Shown here in pieces: positions 18,620-27,437 of a stretch of DNA of 64,000 nucleotides. The notes under the pieces were generated by a model that had not been told where the DNA came from, ran no database searches, and saw nothing but the letters and a program-made list of their open reading frames with translations. The stretch is from assembly GCF_027947575.1 (NCBI RefSeq), contig NZ_CP116256.1, positions 6,944,001 through 7,008,000 of the forward strand, written 5' to 3'. The position numbers and the translations under genes are program-made. The stretch is from Streptomyces rubrogriseus (lineage in GTDB: Bacteria > Actinomycetota > Actinomycetes > Streptomycetales > Streptomycetaceae). How positions within the stretch are numbered: the stretch's first letter is position 1; each line of letters begins with the position of its first letter.

Positions 18620-19999
18620 CTAGGCGTCGTCCTCCCCGAGCCCTTGCATGATCCGGTCGTTCATCTCCTGCTCCTGGCCGTCGATGCACTTGGCGTAGAT
18701 CTTCAGGAGGACGTCCACCGAGTGGCCCGCGCGAGCGGCGACCTCCGGTGCCGGCACTCCCGAGTTGAGCCACTGGGAGACGCCCGCGTGACGGAGGTCG
18801 TACGGTCGGAATGCCATGACCGAGGACACCTGATGCGGGACGAGCGCCAGTTCACGGGCTTGCTTCCAAGCTCGCGAGTACGACGAGGCCGCGATCACGT
18901 TGCCCCGCTCGCTGGCGAACAGCCGCCCGTCCTCCGCGGTACCGAACTCCTTCAGGTGGTCGCGGAGCAGCCGCACGAGCGGCGGCGGAATCGGCACGAT
19001 GCGTACCTCGCCCTGGGACCGCTGCTTCAGTCCCCGTCGATCATGCGCTTCGCCCGAGTCGGTCCAAGCCTTACCGGCCGTGGGCCGTGTCTCCGCCAGT
19101 TCGATGCGGCCCCAGCCTTTCACCGGCAGCGTGCAGTCGGAGCGGCGAAGGCCGAGCGCCTCGCCCGGCCGCATGGCCGCGTAGTACAGGCACCCGAAGA
19201 AGGCCCGCAGGCGTCGACCGCTCGCCCGCTCGTAGCCGCCCACGTAGGTGAGCGCGGTCAGCAGTTCCCGAGCCTGTCACGGGTTCACCACCACTCGGCG
19301 GTCAACCTCCTGCACCGCACGCTTGCCCCGCTTCCGTCGCACTCGACTCAGCGGATTGGAAGTGAGGTGCTCCAGTTCGATTGCGAATTCGAGCGCGTTG
19401 AACACGACGGCCCTGCGGCGCCGGTAGGTCTGAGTCGCCGCGGGCTTGCCGTCCAACCTCCGTCCCAAGCCGTCGATCAGCTCATGCACACGGGCGATCT
19501 CTTGCAGCTCTCCCACCGGAAGAGATGCCTTCTCGATCCACCGCACCGCAGTTGAGATCTCCTCCGTCCGCTCCCGTTCCCTGCGTGGCACAGGCAGGAC
19601 GTACGACCGCAGGGTCCGACGCAGTACCTCCGGCGCGGGTCGCCCCCGTCCCGGCTTGACCAGGACGGGAACGACCGTCGCCAATGCATCCGTCATGCTG
19701 TCCCGCTGCTTCGCGGATGCCTCCGCCCACCGGGCATCGACGTACTTGACCGCCAGGTCGAGGAAGGACAGCGCCGCTTTCCCACCGCGCAGGGAGTCGG
19801 GCAGGCCCGTCACCGTGTCGAACGGCTCTCCCTTGTCGAGTGCCCGCACGAGCTTGGCGCGAAAGCGGTCGGCCAGCGCCTTGGTCTTGTACGACTCGCT
19901 GAAAGGCTGGCCGTCGACCACCCAGCGCACGATGTAGGTCGGCTTCTTGGTCGTCTTGTTGACCGATAGCTTCCACACGGAAGCCTTGTAGGACTTCAC
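18620..19999 (-). pseudogene. int: Tyrosine integrase interrupted by one in-frame TGA
   Basis: The reading frame is open from ATG 19999 to 18620 (459 codons) except for TGA at 19277-19279, after VVVNP and before QARELLTALTYVGGY. The N-terminal part (240 residues) holds the arm-binding and SAM-like core-binding domains. The downstream part holds the catalytic domain: AAMRPGEALGL (Arg I), PYDLRHAGVSQWL (His/Arg box), ARAGHSVDVLLKIYAKC (His and nucleophile Tyr). A CGA to TGA change is the simplest explanation. Reinitiation at a GTG (19241-19243) or readthrough of the leaky UGA-C context are alternatives, as is a sequencing error. It would recombine attL and attR. Confidence 0.85.
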
Positions 20000-20208
20000 G
20001 AGGCCACCCCCTCCGCACGCTCCTCCAACCAGTCGTTGAGCACGTCGCGCCGGACCCTGAGTTCTCCATTCGGGAGGCGGATGCAGGCCGGTGCGAGCCG
20101 CAGTTCCCGCCAGCGGTAGAAGGTGCGGCGCGAGATGCCGCCCAGTTCGTCGAGGACCTGCCGCACGGTGAGCAGCTCGGTCGCCTTCGTTCGGACGTCA
20201 CGCGCCAT
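19996..20208 (-). CDS. xis: Excisionase-like helix-turn-helix protein (Xis)
   Basis: 70 residues from MARDVRTK (an in-frame start at 20217 would add three). It has a MerR/excisionase-type winged HTH: LLTVRQVLDELGGISRRTFYRWRE followed by the wing LPNGELRVRRDVLNDWL. Small basic Xis proteins direct integrase toward excision. It overlaps the integrase start by 4 nt and the RepSA 3' end by 11 nt, the standard AICE rep-xis-int arrangement. Confidence 0.88.
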   Translation of the reverse strand: MARDVRTKATELLTVRQVLDELGGISRRTFYRWRELRLAPACIRLPNGELRVRRDVLNDWLEERAEGVAS

Positions 20209-21571
20209 GGGACGCACCGCCCTGCCGCACGGAGGCGGCCAGGAGCGCGGCTGCCGGCGAGTAGCCGCGCCCCGCGTAGCGCCACCGGCCGACCGTGACC
20301 GTCGGACGGTCGGCGACGCCGAGGGAAGCCCGCTGCTGCTTCGCCCTGTGGTCGGTACGGGCCTGCCGGAGCGCGGTCAGCGTGGTCGAGTAGCGACGGG
20401 ACTTGGTGGAGAAGTGACCGCCGTACCCGAGCATATGAGCCCAGCGCCGCAGGCCGAGCGGCTCGAACTCCGGTAAGCCGCCGAGCCACCAGCACGCGCC
20501 GATCATGCGGAGCACGTGTGCGCGCACCGGCAACACGACCATCTCGCGCGCTTGACGAATACGACCGTCCACCGCGCCGGCGGACTCCGCTCCCTTGGTG
20601 GCGTACTTGGCGATGTAACCTGCCACGCTCGACGCGGAGGCAGGCCGCTCCCCCGCGCTCCGTCGGTACGAGGTGACCGGGCGTACGTCGACCTGGGCGC
20701 CGAAGTGCAGCACCCGTGGACCGATGACGCCCGCGCCGGGAGCTGACAGCCTCACCCGGCCGACCACGGCGTGAACCGCGTCGGCCAGGAGTGGAACGGT
20801 CGCCCACCCCGGCGGGGCAGAGTCGGGCCCGTCCGGACCGTCGATGCGGATCACGGCATGGAAGTGGACCAGGCCCCGCCGCTGGTACTCGGCGACCTTC
20901 GCGTATGAGAGTCGGGCGACTTCCCCGAACTCGGTACGAGACAGCCCGGCTCGCCGTGCGACCTCCCGCTTCAGCTCCAGCCCGAACCGATGCCAGAGCC
21001 GACCGGCGAACGCGTGCCAGAGGACCGCACCCGCGTAGTCGTAGCAGCGCGGGCAGAGCGGCTCACCAAGCCGGGGGTCGTCCGCCGGGTGCCGCTCATG
21101 GCATCCGGCCGGCGCCCCGTGCGGACAGAGGTCCTCTCCCTGGCGCCGAGGACGGCAGGGCCGTACACGTCCGTCACGTTCACGGCGAGTGTGGACCGGG
21201 CCGTACCCGGGGGCGGTGAGCGTAGCGAACACTCGCGGATGACCGCTCACCACCTCCGGGACGTTCTTGCCGCCGACAAGACCCGCACGGACGAGTTGGT
21301 ACGTGTCGGCTCGATACAGAGCCGAGCAGGCCGGGCAGACAGACGCCCGCCGGTTACCGCACGCGGTGAGCAGGCGACCGCCGTAGACGTCCGAGCCGTA
21401 GGTGAGCAGGGCCGCACCGGTGGTCGTGTCGTAGACGGTTGCCGCGCCGACCAGGTGAATCGGGTTGGTGCAGCCGCCGAGGCGGACGACGTTCCGGTGC
21501 CATGCTCCGAACTCCGGCCGCGACGCCTTGGCGACGAGTGCGGCGACGCTCTGCGGAAGGGTGGCGGTCAT
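20198..21571 (-). CDS. repSA: AICE replication initiator, RepSA type
   Basis: 457 residues from MTATLPQ, whose ATG overlaps the preceding stop as ATGA. pSAM2 RepSA is of similar length. A cysteine-rich N-terminal region (ACGNRRASVCPACSALYRAD; later CPHGAPAGC and CPRCYDYAG) may bind zinc. The HUH motif of rolling-circle initiators is seen in GLVHFHAVIRIDGP, and a candidate nucleophile Tyr in VAGYIAKYATKGAES further on. It would nick the double-strand origin of the excised circle; in related elements the origin lies inside or near rep. Confidence 0.88.
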   Translation of the reverse strand: MTATLPQSVAALVAKASRPEFGAWHRNVVRLGGCTNPIHLVGAATVYDTTTGAALLTYGSDVYGGRLLTACGNRRASVCPACSALYRADTYQLVRAGLVGGKNVPEVVSGHPRVFATLTAPGYGPVHTRRERDGRVRPCRPRRQGEDLCPHGAPAGCHERHPADDPRLGEPLCPRCYDYAGAVLWHAFAGRLWHRFGLELKREVARRAGLSRTEFGEVARLSYAKVAEYQRRGLVHFHAVIRIDGPDGPDSAPPGWATVPLLADAVHAVVGRVRLSAPGAGVIGPRVLHFGAQVDVRPVTSYRRSAGERPASASSVAGYIAKYATKGAESAGAVDGRIRQAREMVVLPVRAHVLRMIGACWWLGGLPEFEPLGLRRWAHMLGYGGHFSTKSRRYSTTLTALRQARTDHRAKQQRASLGVADRPTVTVGRWRYAGRGYSPAAALLAASVRQGGASHGA

Positions 21572-21828
21572 CGGCGACCACCACCGTCGCCGAACGCTTG
21601 CCCCATCACGGCCGAGATTCCCTCCGGCCGGGTCTTGGCGCTGAAGCGGAGTGTCGGGTTCGTGAGCCAGACGGCGGCGGCGTGCGCCGGGCACAGCCAC
21701 TGCTCGGTTCCGTCGAGGCCGACGAGGACGATCTGTTCCCGTCCGGCGCAGAGCGAGACCTGTGCGTCACGCTGCCTGAGTTCGCAGTCGGGCAGCGGAG
21801 ATTTGCGCGAAGGGTGCGCGATGGACAA
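21568..21828 (-). CDS. Small conserved AICE protein with cysteines
   Basis: About 86 residues from a TTG (21826-21828) preceded by AAAGGAG; alternative starts are ATG 21855 and a GTG at 21936 that overlaps the preceding stop as GTGA. The body reads LPDCELRQRDAQVSLCAGREQ ... EQWLCPAHAAAVW, with three cysteines and a CPAH that may bind metal. The function is unknown. It overlaps repSA by 4 nt and lies where pSAM2-like elements carry small hypothetical genes. Confidence 0.65.
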   Translation of the reverse strand: MSIAHPSRKSPLPDCELRQRDAQVSLCAGREQIVLVGLDGTEQWLCPAHAAAVWLTNPTLRFSAKTRPEGISAVMGQAFGDGGGRR

Positions 21829-21932
21829 AGTGTGAGTGCTCCTTTCACTGCTCATGTGGCGGATGGAGTGGGTTCCTGACGGGGTCGGGTTTGGCGACTT
21901 CGCGCCCCGTCGGGAGCCCGTCGTACGGGCGG

Positions 21933-22223
21933 TCACTTCCGCTCCTCGGGAGGGATCCCGACGGCGCCGTACGAGATCGGGCCGCAGGCGCGGCGCGCGT
22001 CGAAGTAGCCCCGACCGATGTCCTCCACCGGCACGCCGAGCGGAGACGCGACGGACTCCACGCCGGCACGGCGAGCGGCAGAGCCGGAGGCGTCGACCAC
22101 AACGACTACGGACGCGTGACGCGGGACGGCGACGGCCGGATTGGCGGTCAGGAAGTCGACCAGCTCCCGCAGACCGGCCAGGAATGCGGCGCGGTCACCG
22201 GAGCGGATGACGTATTCGGACAC
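21933..22223 (-). CDS. Small conserved AICE protein of unknown function
   Basis: 96 residues from a GTG (22221-22223) with AGGGGGA upstream: VSEYVIRSGDRAAFLAGLRELVDFL. The middle contains a hydrophobic strand RHASVVVVVDASGS and the C-terminus is GPISYGAVGIPPEERK. No domain recognised. It lies between the small membrane protein and the repSA pair inside the leftward operon. Confidence 0.65.
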   Translation of the reverse strand: MSEYVIRSGDRAAFLAGLRELVDFLTANPAVAVPRHASVVVVVDASGSAARRAGVESVASPLGVPVEDIGRGYFDARRACGPISYGAVGIPPEERK

Positions 22224-22258
22224 AGGAAGTCCCCCTGTCTGGTGAGTGCTGAGGTTGT

Positions 22259-22453
22259 TCAGAAGCGGAGTTGGCCGAGGAAGCCGTTCACGCCGTCGAG
22301 GAGGCCCTGAACCACGGGCGCGGCGACAGTCCGGGAGAGCAGGAAGCCGAAGGCTCCGCAGAGCAGCGCGTCGGCCCACCGCAGGTACCGGATGCGCAGG
22401 AGGAACCAGATCAGCAGGCCGAGCAGTAGAACGGCCGACATGGACACCAGCAC
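22259..22453 (-). CDS. Small AICE membrane protein (Spd-like)
   Basis: 64 residues, nearly all hydrophobic: two membrane segments at about 5-22 and 28-48 with a basic RIRYLRW link. It lies 12 bp downstream of traB. Small membrane proteins next to traB in Streptomyces plasmids (Spd proteins) help spread plasmid along mycelium; a similar role is inferred from position only. Confidence 0.65.
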   Translation of the reverse strand: MLVSMSAVLLLGLLIWFLLRIRYLRWADALLCGAFGFLLSRTVAAPVVQGLLDGVNGFLGQLRF

Positions 22454-22465
22454 GGCAGGCCCCTT

Positions 22466-23794
22466 TCACGGCGCTTCGACGTGCAGTTCGGACAGGAGGG
22501 GAGTCAGGTGTGCGTACTCGGCGGCGACTGCTTCCGCCTCTGCTTCCGTGATCAGGTGGGAGCGGGCCCGTTCCCATCCGTCGCCGGATGCGAGGACGGC
22601 TGTACCGGCCTGTTCGGGGACGATGGCTTGCGCCGCTTTCAGCGCGTCGGGGTTGAGGTCGCCAAGCGCCATCTCGGCCGTACCGGGGTCGGCCACGCGG
22701 TGACACACCCGTCCACCCAGTTGCGCCCGCAGGGCCGTGACTCCGGGTCCGAGGTCGGAGCCGACGCGTTGACCGGCCACGACGAGGAAGACTCCGAGTG
22801 CTGCCCCGAGCTGGGCGAGCCGGATCAGCGCCGTACCGGCCGCATGCGCTTCCTCCTTCTCGTTCCGGCTCGCTACGAGGAAGAGTTCCGCGATCTCGTC
22901 GACGATCACGACGACTGGTACCGGGCGCTTCTTGTCGGACAGGCCCCAGATGTTCCGGACCCGAGCCGCCCGGCAGACCGTCATCCGGTCGAGGGTCAGG
23001 TCGACGAGAGCGGCCAGCAACCGGACGGCTTGCTCCCGGTTGGTCGCGAGAGCGGACAGTCGCGGTTCGTAGAGGGACAGTTCCATGCCGCCCTTGCAGT
23101 CGATGCCGACCAGGGCGACGGGTTGCGGGGCGAGCCCCGCCACGAGCGTGTTGATCAGGGTCGACTTCCCGGAACGGGTGGCCCCGACGATCAGCCAGTG
23201 CGGCACACGTCGCAGGTCGACCACCCAAGCGGCCCCGGTCTCCAGGGCTCCCACGGTCACGCGGAGCAGGTGGCCGGGCCCTCGCTGCTTCGGCACCTGC
23301 GGATCGGCCAACGGGTCGGCCGCCGAGACGACGATCCGCACGACCCCCGGTTTCCAGGCACTCACCCGCACCACGTGCACTTGCCAGTTCTCTGCCATGG
23401 CAGGAGCGGCCTTGACGAACTGCTCCGGCACCTGACCCGGCAGCAATCGCACGAGCAGTACGAAGCCGCCGACGGTCGGACGAATGAGCCCTCGCCGAGG
23501 CACCCGCGGCTGTGGCGGTGGCGGTGGCGCACCTTTGCCGACGAGTCCGGATACGACGGTCAGCGCCGGCCGACGACTTACAGCGAGCCCGCAACCGGCC
23601 ATAAGGGGCCGCCAGGTCTGCACGACCCGGAAGGTCACGCCCGGGAAGCCGCATAACAACCACCAGGCCACGGGGTAGCGGCGGCGCAGGGCCGGGCCCG
23701 CCAGAAGCAGACCCGACACCAGCACTGCGGCCACCACCAGAACCCAGCTCGGCCAGGTCACACCGGCCGAAGCGGCGGAGGCCAGTTTCATCAC
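22466..23794 (-). CDS. traSA: DNA translocase TraB/TraSA (FtsK/SpoIIIE family)
   Basis: 442 residues. Two hydrophobic N-terminal segments (about 16-34 and 42-55) anchor it; the ATPase follows, with Walker A IVGATRSGKSTLINT at about 216-230, Walker B PVVVIVDEIAEL and a conserved GQR loop (FLVVAGQRVGSD). TraB hexamers pump double-stranded DNA between hyphae, the only transfer protein needed by AICEs. The GTG start overlaps the preceding stop by 4 nt; an ATG lies three bases on. No separate gamma-like clt-recognition domain is obvious, but the C-terminal 60 residues could serve. Confidence 0.9.
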   Translation of the reverse strand: MMKLASAASAGVTWPSWVLVVAAVLVSGLLLAGPALRRRYPVAWWLLCGFPGVTFRVVQTWRPLMAGCGLAVSRRPALTVVSGLVGKGAPPPPPQPRVPRRGLIRPTVGGFVLLVRLLPGQVPEQFVKAAPAMAENWQVHVVRVSAWKPGVVRIVVSAADPLADPQVPKQRGPGHLLRVTVGALETGAAWVVDLRRVPHWLIVGATRSGKSTLINTLVAGLAPQPVALVGIDCKGGMELSLYEPRLSALATNREQAVRLLAALVDLTLDRMTVCRAARVRNIWGLSDKKRPVPVVVIVDEIAELFLVASRNEKEEAHAAGTALIRLAQLGAALGVFLVVAGQRVGSDLGPGVTALRAQLGGRVCHRVADPGTAEMALGDLNPDALKAAQAIVPEQAGTAVLASGDGWERARSHLITEAEAEAVAAEYAHLTPLLSELHVEAP

Positions 23795-24141
23795 TGCCCG
23801 GCCCCCTTACCTGCCGGAGTGGCGGGAGCGCTCAGGGGCCGGATCTCCGCCGCACGGAACGCAACACCGTGCCGCCCGTCGTTCTCCCACGGTGTGGCGA
23901 CCAGGTCCCGCACCGCCACCGGCATGCCGAGCTGCACACCGGCCGGCTCCCCGGCCACGCTCACGTTCACGACGTCGGCCGACGCCCCCGCCATCAGGCA
24001 GAGGCCGACCTGATACACGGTCTTGCCCGTCTCACGGTCGACGCGGAGCTGACCGGTCTCACGGTTGGCGACCCGCGGAGTCGGGGGTACGGCACAGATG
24101 ATCCCCGTGTACTTCGCGGTGTCGATCGGAAGGCTTGCCAC
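23791..24141 (-). CDS. Conserved AICE protein at the head of the transfer operon
   Basis: 116 residues starting MASLPIDTAKYTGIICAVPP. It contains RVDRETGKTVYQVGLCLMAG and a beta-rich middle (VVNVSVAGEPAGVQLGMPVAVRDL), suggesting a small OB-like or beta-barrel fold. This family is common in AICEs beside traB, with no proven role. Being first in the operon it is the gene most directly controlled by the korSA-region operators. It occupies a position where an activator (Pra-like) might be expected, but no HTH is visible. Confidence 0.75.
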   Translation of the reverse strand: MASLPIDTAKYTGIICAVPPTPRVANRETGQLRVDRETGKTVYQVGLCLMAGASADVVNVSVAGEPAGVQLGMPVAVRDLVATPWENDGRHGVAFRAAEIRPLSAPATPAGKGAGQ

Positions 24142-24193
24142 TTTTCGGTTCTCCTCTCTGCTCCCGCAGGACCATCCTGCGGGCTGCTAGACC

Positions 24194-24248
24194 ACCCGTA
24201 GTACGGGTGACGCAGACAAGAGTGACCACCCGTAGTACGGGTTGTCAA
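24194..24248. promoter_or_regulatory. Two palindromic operators and tra-operon promoter
   Basis: ACCCGTA-G-TACGGGT occurs perfectly at 24194-24208 and 24228-24242, 34 bp apart, each preceded by GACC. On the minus strand a TTGACA (24243-24248) abuts the second palindrome; the -10 at 17-bp spacing would be TCACTC (24220-24225), a weak match. The palindrome therefore fills the spacer, so a bound GntR repressor would block RNA polymerase. Located between the divergent tra operon and korSA. Confidence 0.75.
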
Positions 24249-24340
24249 CCGCCCTGGCGATGAGCGAAGCTGTCCACGAACGTGGACAAGTCGTCTACGA
24301 GGACGCACAGCCGAGCAAGCACTGGCCACGGAGGGCCCGC

Positions 24341-25081
24341 ATGCCGCCGAAGAACACGCAGCCGAAGTACCGGCAGATCGCCGACTACCTGCGCGAAGGC
24401 ATCTTGGACGGCACCTTCGCCGCCGGCCAACCCCTACCGTCGGAAGAGGCATTGGCCAAGCAGTTCGGCGTGACGCGCCCCACAGTCCGCCAGGGGCTCA
24501 GCGAGCTACGGGCGTCAGGTCTCGTCGAGGCCATCATGGGCCGAGGCACCTTCGCCCGCTCCCCCCACAGCCGACCCAGCCACACGCGCCCTCGCGGCGT
24601 ACGCCGCACTCCGGACGGCCGCTACGTCGAGGCCGACGGCATCCGCTGGACGGACGCCGAACCACCGGTAGCCACCCGCACCGACGCCCCGCTAGCCCTG
24701 GCGGATCTACTCCGTATCCCGCCGGGCGAGCCGATGTTCACGTACGACGCCCTGCAGACCGCGGACCACGGCCACTTGCGCCAACTCCACCGGACCTACG
24801 TGCCGTTCTCAGTACTCGTCGACACCAAGTACGAGGAAGAGGCACCGCCGCCGGCGCCAGAGCTCTACACCGCGCTCGCCGACCTGGGCCACGAACTCCA
24901 CTTCACTGAGTACGTACGCACCCGCATGCCCCTGCCGGACCAGGCCCAAGCCTTGCGGCTCACTGACGGAATTCCGCTGCTGCACGTCATCCGCGTGACC
25001 CTCACCGAGCCCGACAAGCCCCTCGCACTGGAGGAGTTCCACCTTCCAGGCGATGAGCTGGAAATCTCGTTCAAGCTGTAA
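24341..25081 (+). CDS. korSA: GntR/HutC-family repressor (KorSA-like)
   Basis: 246 residues from ATG 24341, with GGAGGG just upstream. The N-terminal winged HTH is typical GntR: KYRQIADYLREGILDGTFAAGQPLPSEEALAKQFGVTRPTVRQ (broken here only by family variation). The C-terminal UTRA effector domain spans about 90-246 (HRTYVPFSVL, ELEISFKL). In pSAM2 KorSA represses the transfer activator and itself. Divergent orientation and the paired palindromes in front support the same role. Confidence 0.88.
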   Translation: MPPKNTQPKYRQIADYLREGILDGTFAAGQPLPSEEALAKQFGVTRPTVRQGLSELRASGLVEAIMGRGTFARSPHSRPSHTRPRGVRRTPDGRYVEADGIRWTDAEPPVATRTDAPLALADLLRIPPGEPMFTYDALQTADHGHLRQLHRTYVPFSVLVDTKYEEEAPPPAPELYTALADLGHELHFTEYVRTRMPLPDQAQALRLTDGIPLLHVIRVTLTEPDKPLALEEFHLPGDELEISFKL

Positions 25082-25314
25082 CTCAAGCCGAGTTGGCTCA
25101 GAGTTTCTCTACGTCATCAAGGCGGCTCGCTCCGCTCCCCGCGCGCTGCCCGGCCCCCGGCCGGGCCTGCGCTCCTGTCTACGCCCCGCTCCAGCCCGGC
25201 CGGCGCCCGTGCAGCGCTCAGAGCGTTCAGCCGACCGCCGCCAGAGAAGGGGTACATCGTGGCTGGGCTCGGTCGGCTACACGGCTTTAGCCACCTCCCC
25301 GGTCAGGGTCCCGC

Positions 25315-25411
25315 GTCGAGCAAGACCAGGGGGCCACTCGTGCTAATTGCAGTCAGGCTCAAAGCCTGCCCGAGTTGCAATCCGGCGTACGGCCCCCTGA
25401 TCATGCTCGAC
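25315..25411. promoter_or_regulatory. Large nested stem-loop, possible clt or single-strand origin
   Basis: Nested complementary arms: GTCGAGCA 25315-25322 with TGCTCGAC 25404-25411; CAGGGGGCC 25327-25335 with GGCCCCCTG 25391-25399; ATTGCA 25346-25351 with TGCAAT 25376-25381; CAGGC 25354-25358 with GCCTG 25364-25368. ACTCG/CGAGT (25336-25340, 25371-25375) offers an alternative pairing. It lies in a 409-bp gene-free gap (25082-25490) that ends the AICE core. Such structure suits a rolling-circle single-strand origin or the TraB recognition locus clt; a bidirectional terminator is also possible. Confidence 0.5.
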
Positions 25412-25490
25412 CCCAGACCGGGCAGGCCACCGACCAAACCCGCTCCGCCGACCTCTTTCGTAAGCCTCGAAGGACCAGACACTGAAGTAC

Positions 25491-27437
25491 TTACACATTC
25501 GCCTTATCGATCAAGCTTGGATCGAAAGCATCGCGCGAGTCACGTTGGGCCATCCGGGAGAGCAAAGCCGAACGGTACGGTTCTCGAAGACGTCCCACTC
25601 TACTAACGCCGTAGACGACCGTCGACCGCGAGAGAGAAATTAGCGATTCGAGCTTCGGAGATGCCACAGTGCCAGTCAAAGCAGCCGTGATCTGATCGGC
25701 TGCTCTACCTTGCATCGACTGAGGTTCCATGGCTTTATAAGCATCGACTTGCTTAGCAACCCATGCCCTAAGATCCTCAAAGCGCTTCTGCCAATTAGGA
25801 AGAACATGGTCGGGCATCGCCTGATTCGCAGACATGAGACCCTGGCCAGTATCACTGAGCACGCACATGTCGAGTGCCGTCAGGGGAACGTAGTGCTGCT
25901 GACTCAACTTCACCTCGACCCCAAGGCCTGAGTCTGCATAGAAGAACGGTAGATCAAAGGACGTCGAGCCCTCTCCCCCTGGATGAGTAATCATCCGATC
26001 TGTCGGAGTCTTCAGGGGGGCCACCCTTACGAATTCCAATCCATTCCCACGCTTCCCATCAGAGCGAACAGCCAGGTCGCACGGCTGGGAGAGGAGAATC
26101 ATAAAATGCTCCGATCCCAAACGCCGAAGATCGGGTTCACCACCTCCAACCGATGCGCGAGGACCTCTAGCATTTTGAGAACGCTGTCGCTCAAATTGAT
26201 GCGGTTTATCCACAAACTTCTGAAACGCGAAAATATCCCCCACTTCGAGGGGGAAATGGAGACCGGTTAGGTGATCAGCCGTCTCAAAATACTCTAGTCG
26301 CTCAATCCCTGACAGTTCTTGACGCACCCGATCAGGGTTGACCGTGCTCGGCAGTTTTACTTGACTTAGGCTCGTAACAAGTTTACTGGAAAGATGAACT
26401 GTCCGATCGGCCCGAAGTTTGGCACGAACAGAATCCTGAGTAAAAGCCGTAGCAATCCGCAGCAGAGTTTCGGGGCCCCAAGTACCGTCTGTGAGTCTGT
26501 CCCCATTAAGGGCAGCTTCAAGGGTGTAGGGGTCAATCCCCCCTACTTTCCTGATTGCCTCCACCCACGTCCCATTGACGGCTTCAGCCAGGCTATCCTG
26601 TAGCCGCTCCAGTGCGGGCGCAAGCAGAGTGAGTTTCAGCATGCGCGGGAATCCATCGGCGCTGACCGACAACCGCCCTTTGGCGATCACGAGGAACCTA
26701 GAGGAATCAGCTTCAAACTTCCGCGAAAGCGTCTTCCAAGTCTCAATTTCAGCGTCATCTTCCGACACCGTGTGCGTGAGAAGGCCAATCCGCCAGGTGT
26801 CCGGAGCATCACGCAGCAGTAGGGAGATCTGTTCTTCGCCAGCGGTCTGAGAAGCTCCTTCTCTGCTGAAATCGCGGTCGAAGAGAATCAAGGTGCTCTT
26901 GCCATCAGTCAACAGACTGCTGCGCTTCCTCCGCCAGTCAGAGAGCGAAAGAGTCAAAAACTCACTTGACTCAGCCAGCAGCTCTCGGAGACACGCCGCG
27001 GCCGGCTCGTCCTCCTCTCCTGGGGCACCTACGCCATCTGGACCCAGGCGGCTGTCCACCACGTGGTGTATCTTCTTACGCTTATTCTCGTCGAGAGATG
27101 CCCACACGCCCCTCACTTCATCCACGAGGAGTTCGGCAGGGGTCGACGGGTCTCGTAAAAGTGCCACCTCAGGAATGACGTCTGCGATCGCCTCCAAATC
27201 GGCGGGAAATAGAGCCCCATCGGCCAGAGCTGCAAGGACAGCTTCGCCGGTATCCTCCTTTTCTGCATACCAGTCGTCTACGCAGATAACTCGTTCGACC
27301 TGGGCCAGTTCCATCAGCTCTTGGGACGCAGCTTTTGCGTCGAAAGTGGACCCAGCTTGCTTGTCTGCCTGAGCCGGAATCCAGGGCTCCCCGCCGTGCG
27401 CCACTGCATCGTCCGCACTCTCTTCATGCATCAACAC
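25491..27437 (-). CDS. Divergent receiver-domain protein with unknown output domain
   Basis: 648 residues (GTG 27437; an ATG two codons on is possible). A receiver-like N-terminus can be traced: RVICVDDWY (acidic pair D54/D55), STLILFDRDFS (D187/D189), IGLLTHTVS (T221/T223) and RFLVIAKG (K253). About 110 residues are inserted between the first and phosphoacceptor strands. Residues about 270-648 match nothing I know; they contain FMILLSQPCDL and end in a helical region. It overlaps the GHKL gene by 14 nt, so the two are probably partners, as sensor kinase and response protein. Base composition is AT-richer than the host. Confidence 0.75.
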   Translation of the reverse strand: MLMHEESADDAVAHGGEPWIPAQADKQAGSTFDAKAASQELMELAQVERVICVDDWYAEKEDTGEAVLAALADGALFPADLEAIADVIPEVALLRDPSTPAELLVDEVRGVWASLDENKRKKIHHVVDSRLGPDGVGAPGEEDEPAAACLRELLAESSEFLTLSLSDWRRKRSSLLTDGKSTLILFDRDFSREGASQTAGEEQISLLLRDAPDTWRIGLLTHTVSEDDAEIETWKTLSRKFEADSSRFLVIAKGRLSVSADGFPRMLKLTLLAPALERLQDSLAEAVNGTWVEAIRKVGGIDPYTLEAALNGDRLTDGTWGPETLLRIATAFTQDSVRAKLRADRTVHLSSKLVTSLSQVKLPSTVNPDRVRQELSGIERLEYFETADHLTGLHFPLEVGDIFAFQKFVDKPHQFERQRSQNARGPRASVGGGEPDLRRLGSEHFMILLSQPCDLAVRSDGKRGNGLEFVRVAPLKTPTDRMITHPGGEGSTSFDLPFFYADSGLGVEVKLSQQHYVPLTALDMCVLSDTGQGLMSANQAMPDHVLPNWQKRFEDLRAWVAKQVDAYKAMEPQSMQGRAADQITAALTGTVASPKLESLISLSRSTVVYGVSRVGRLREPYRSALLSRMAQRDSRDAFDPSLIDKANV

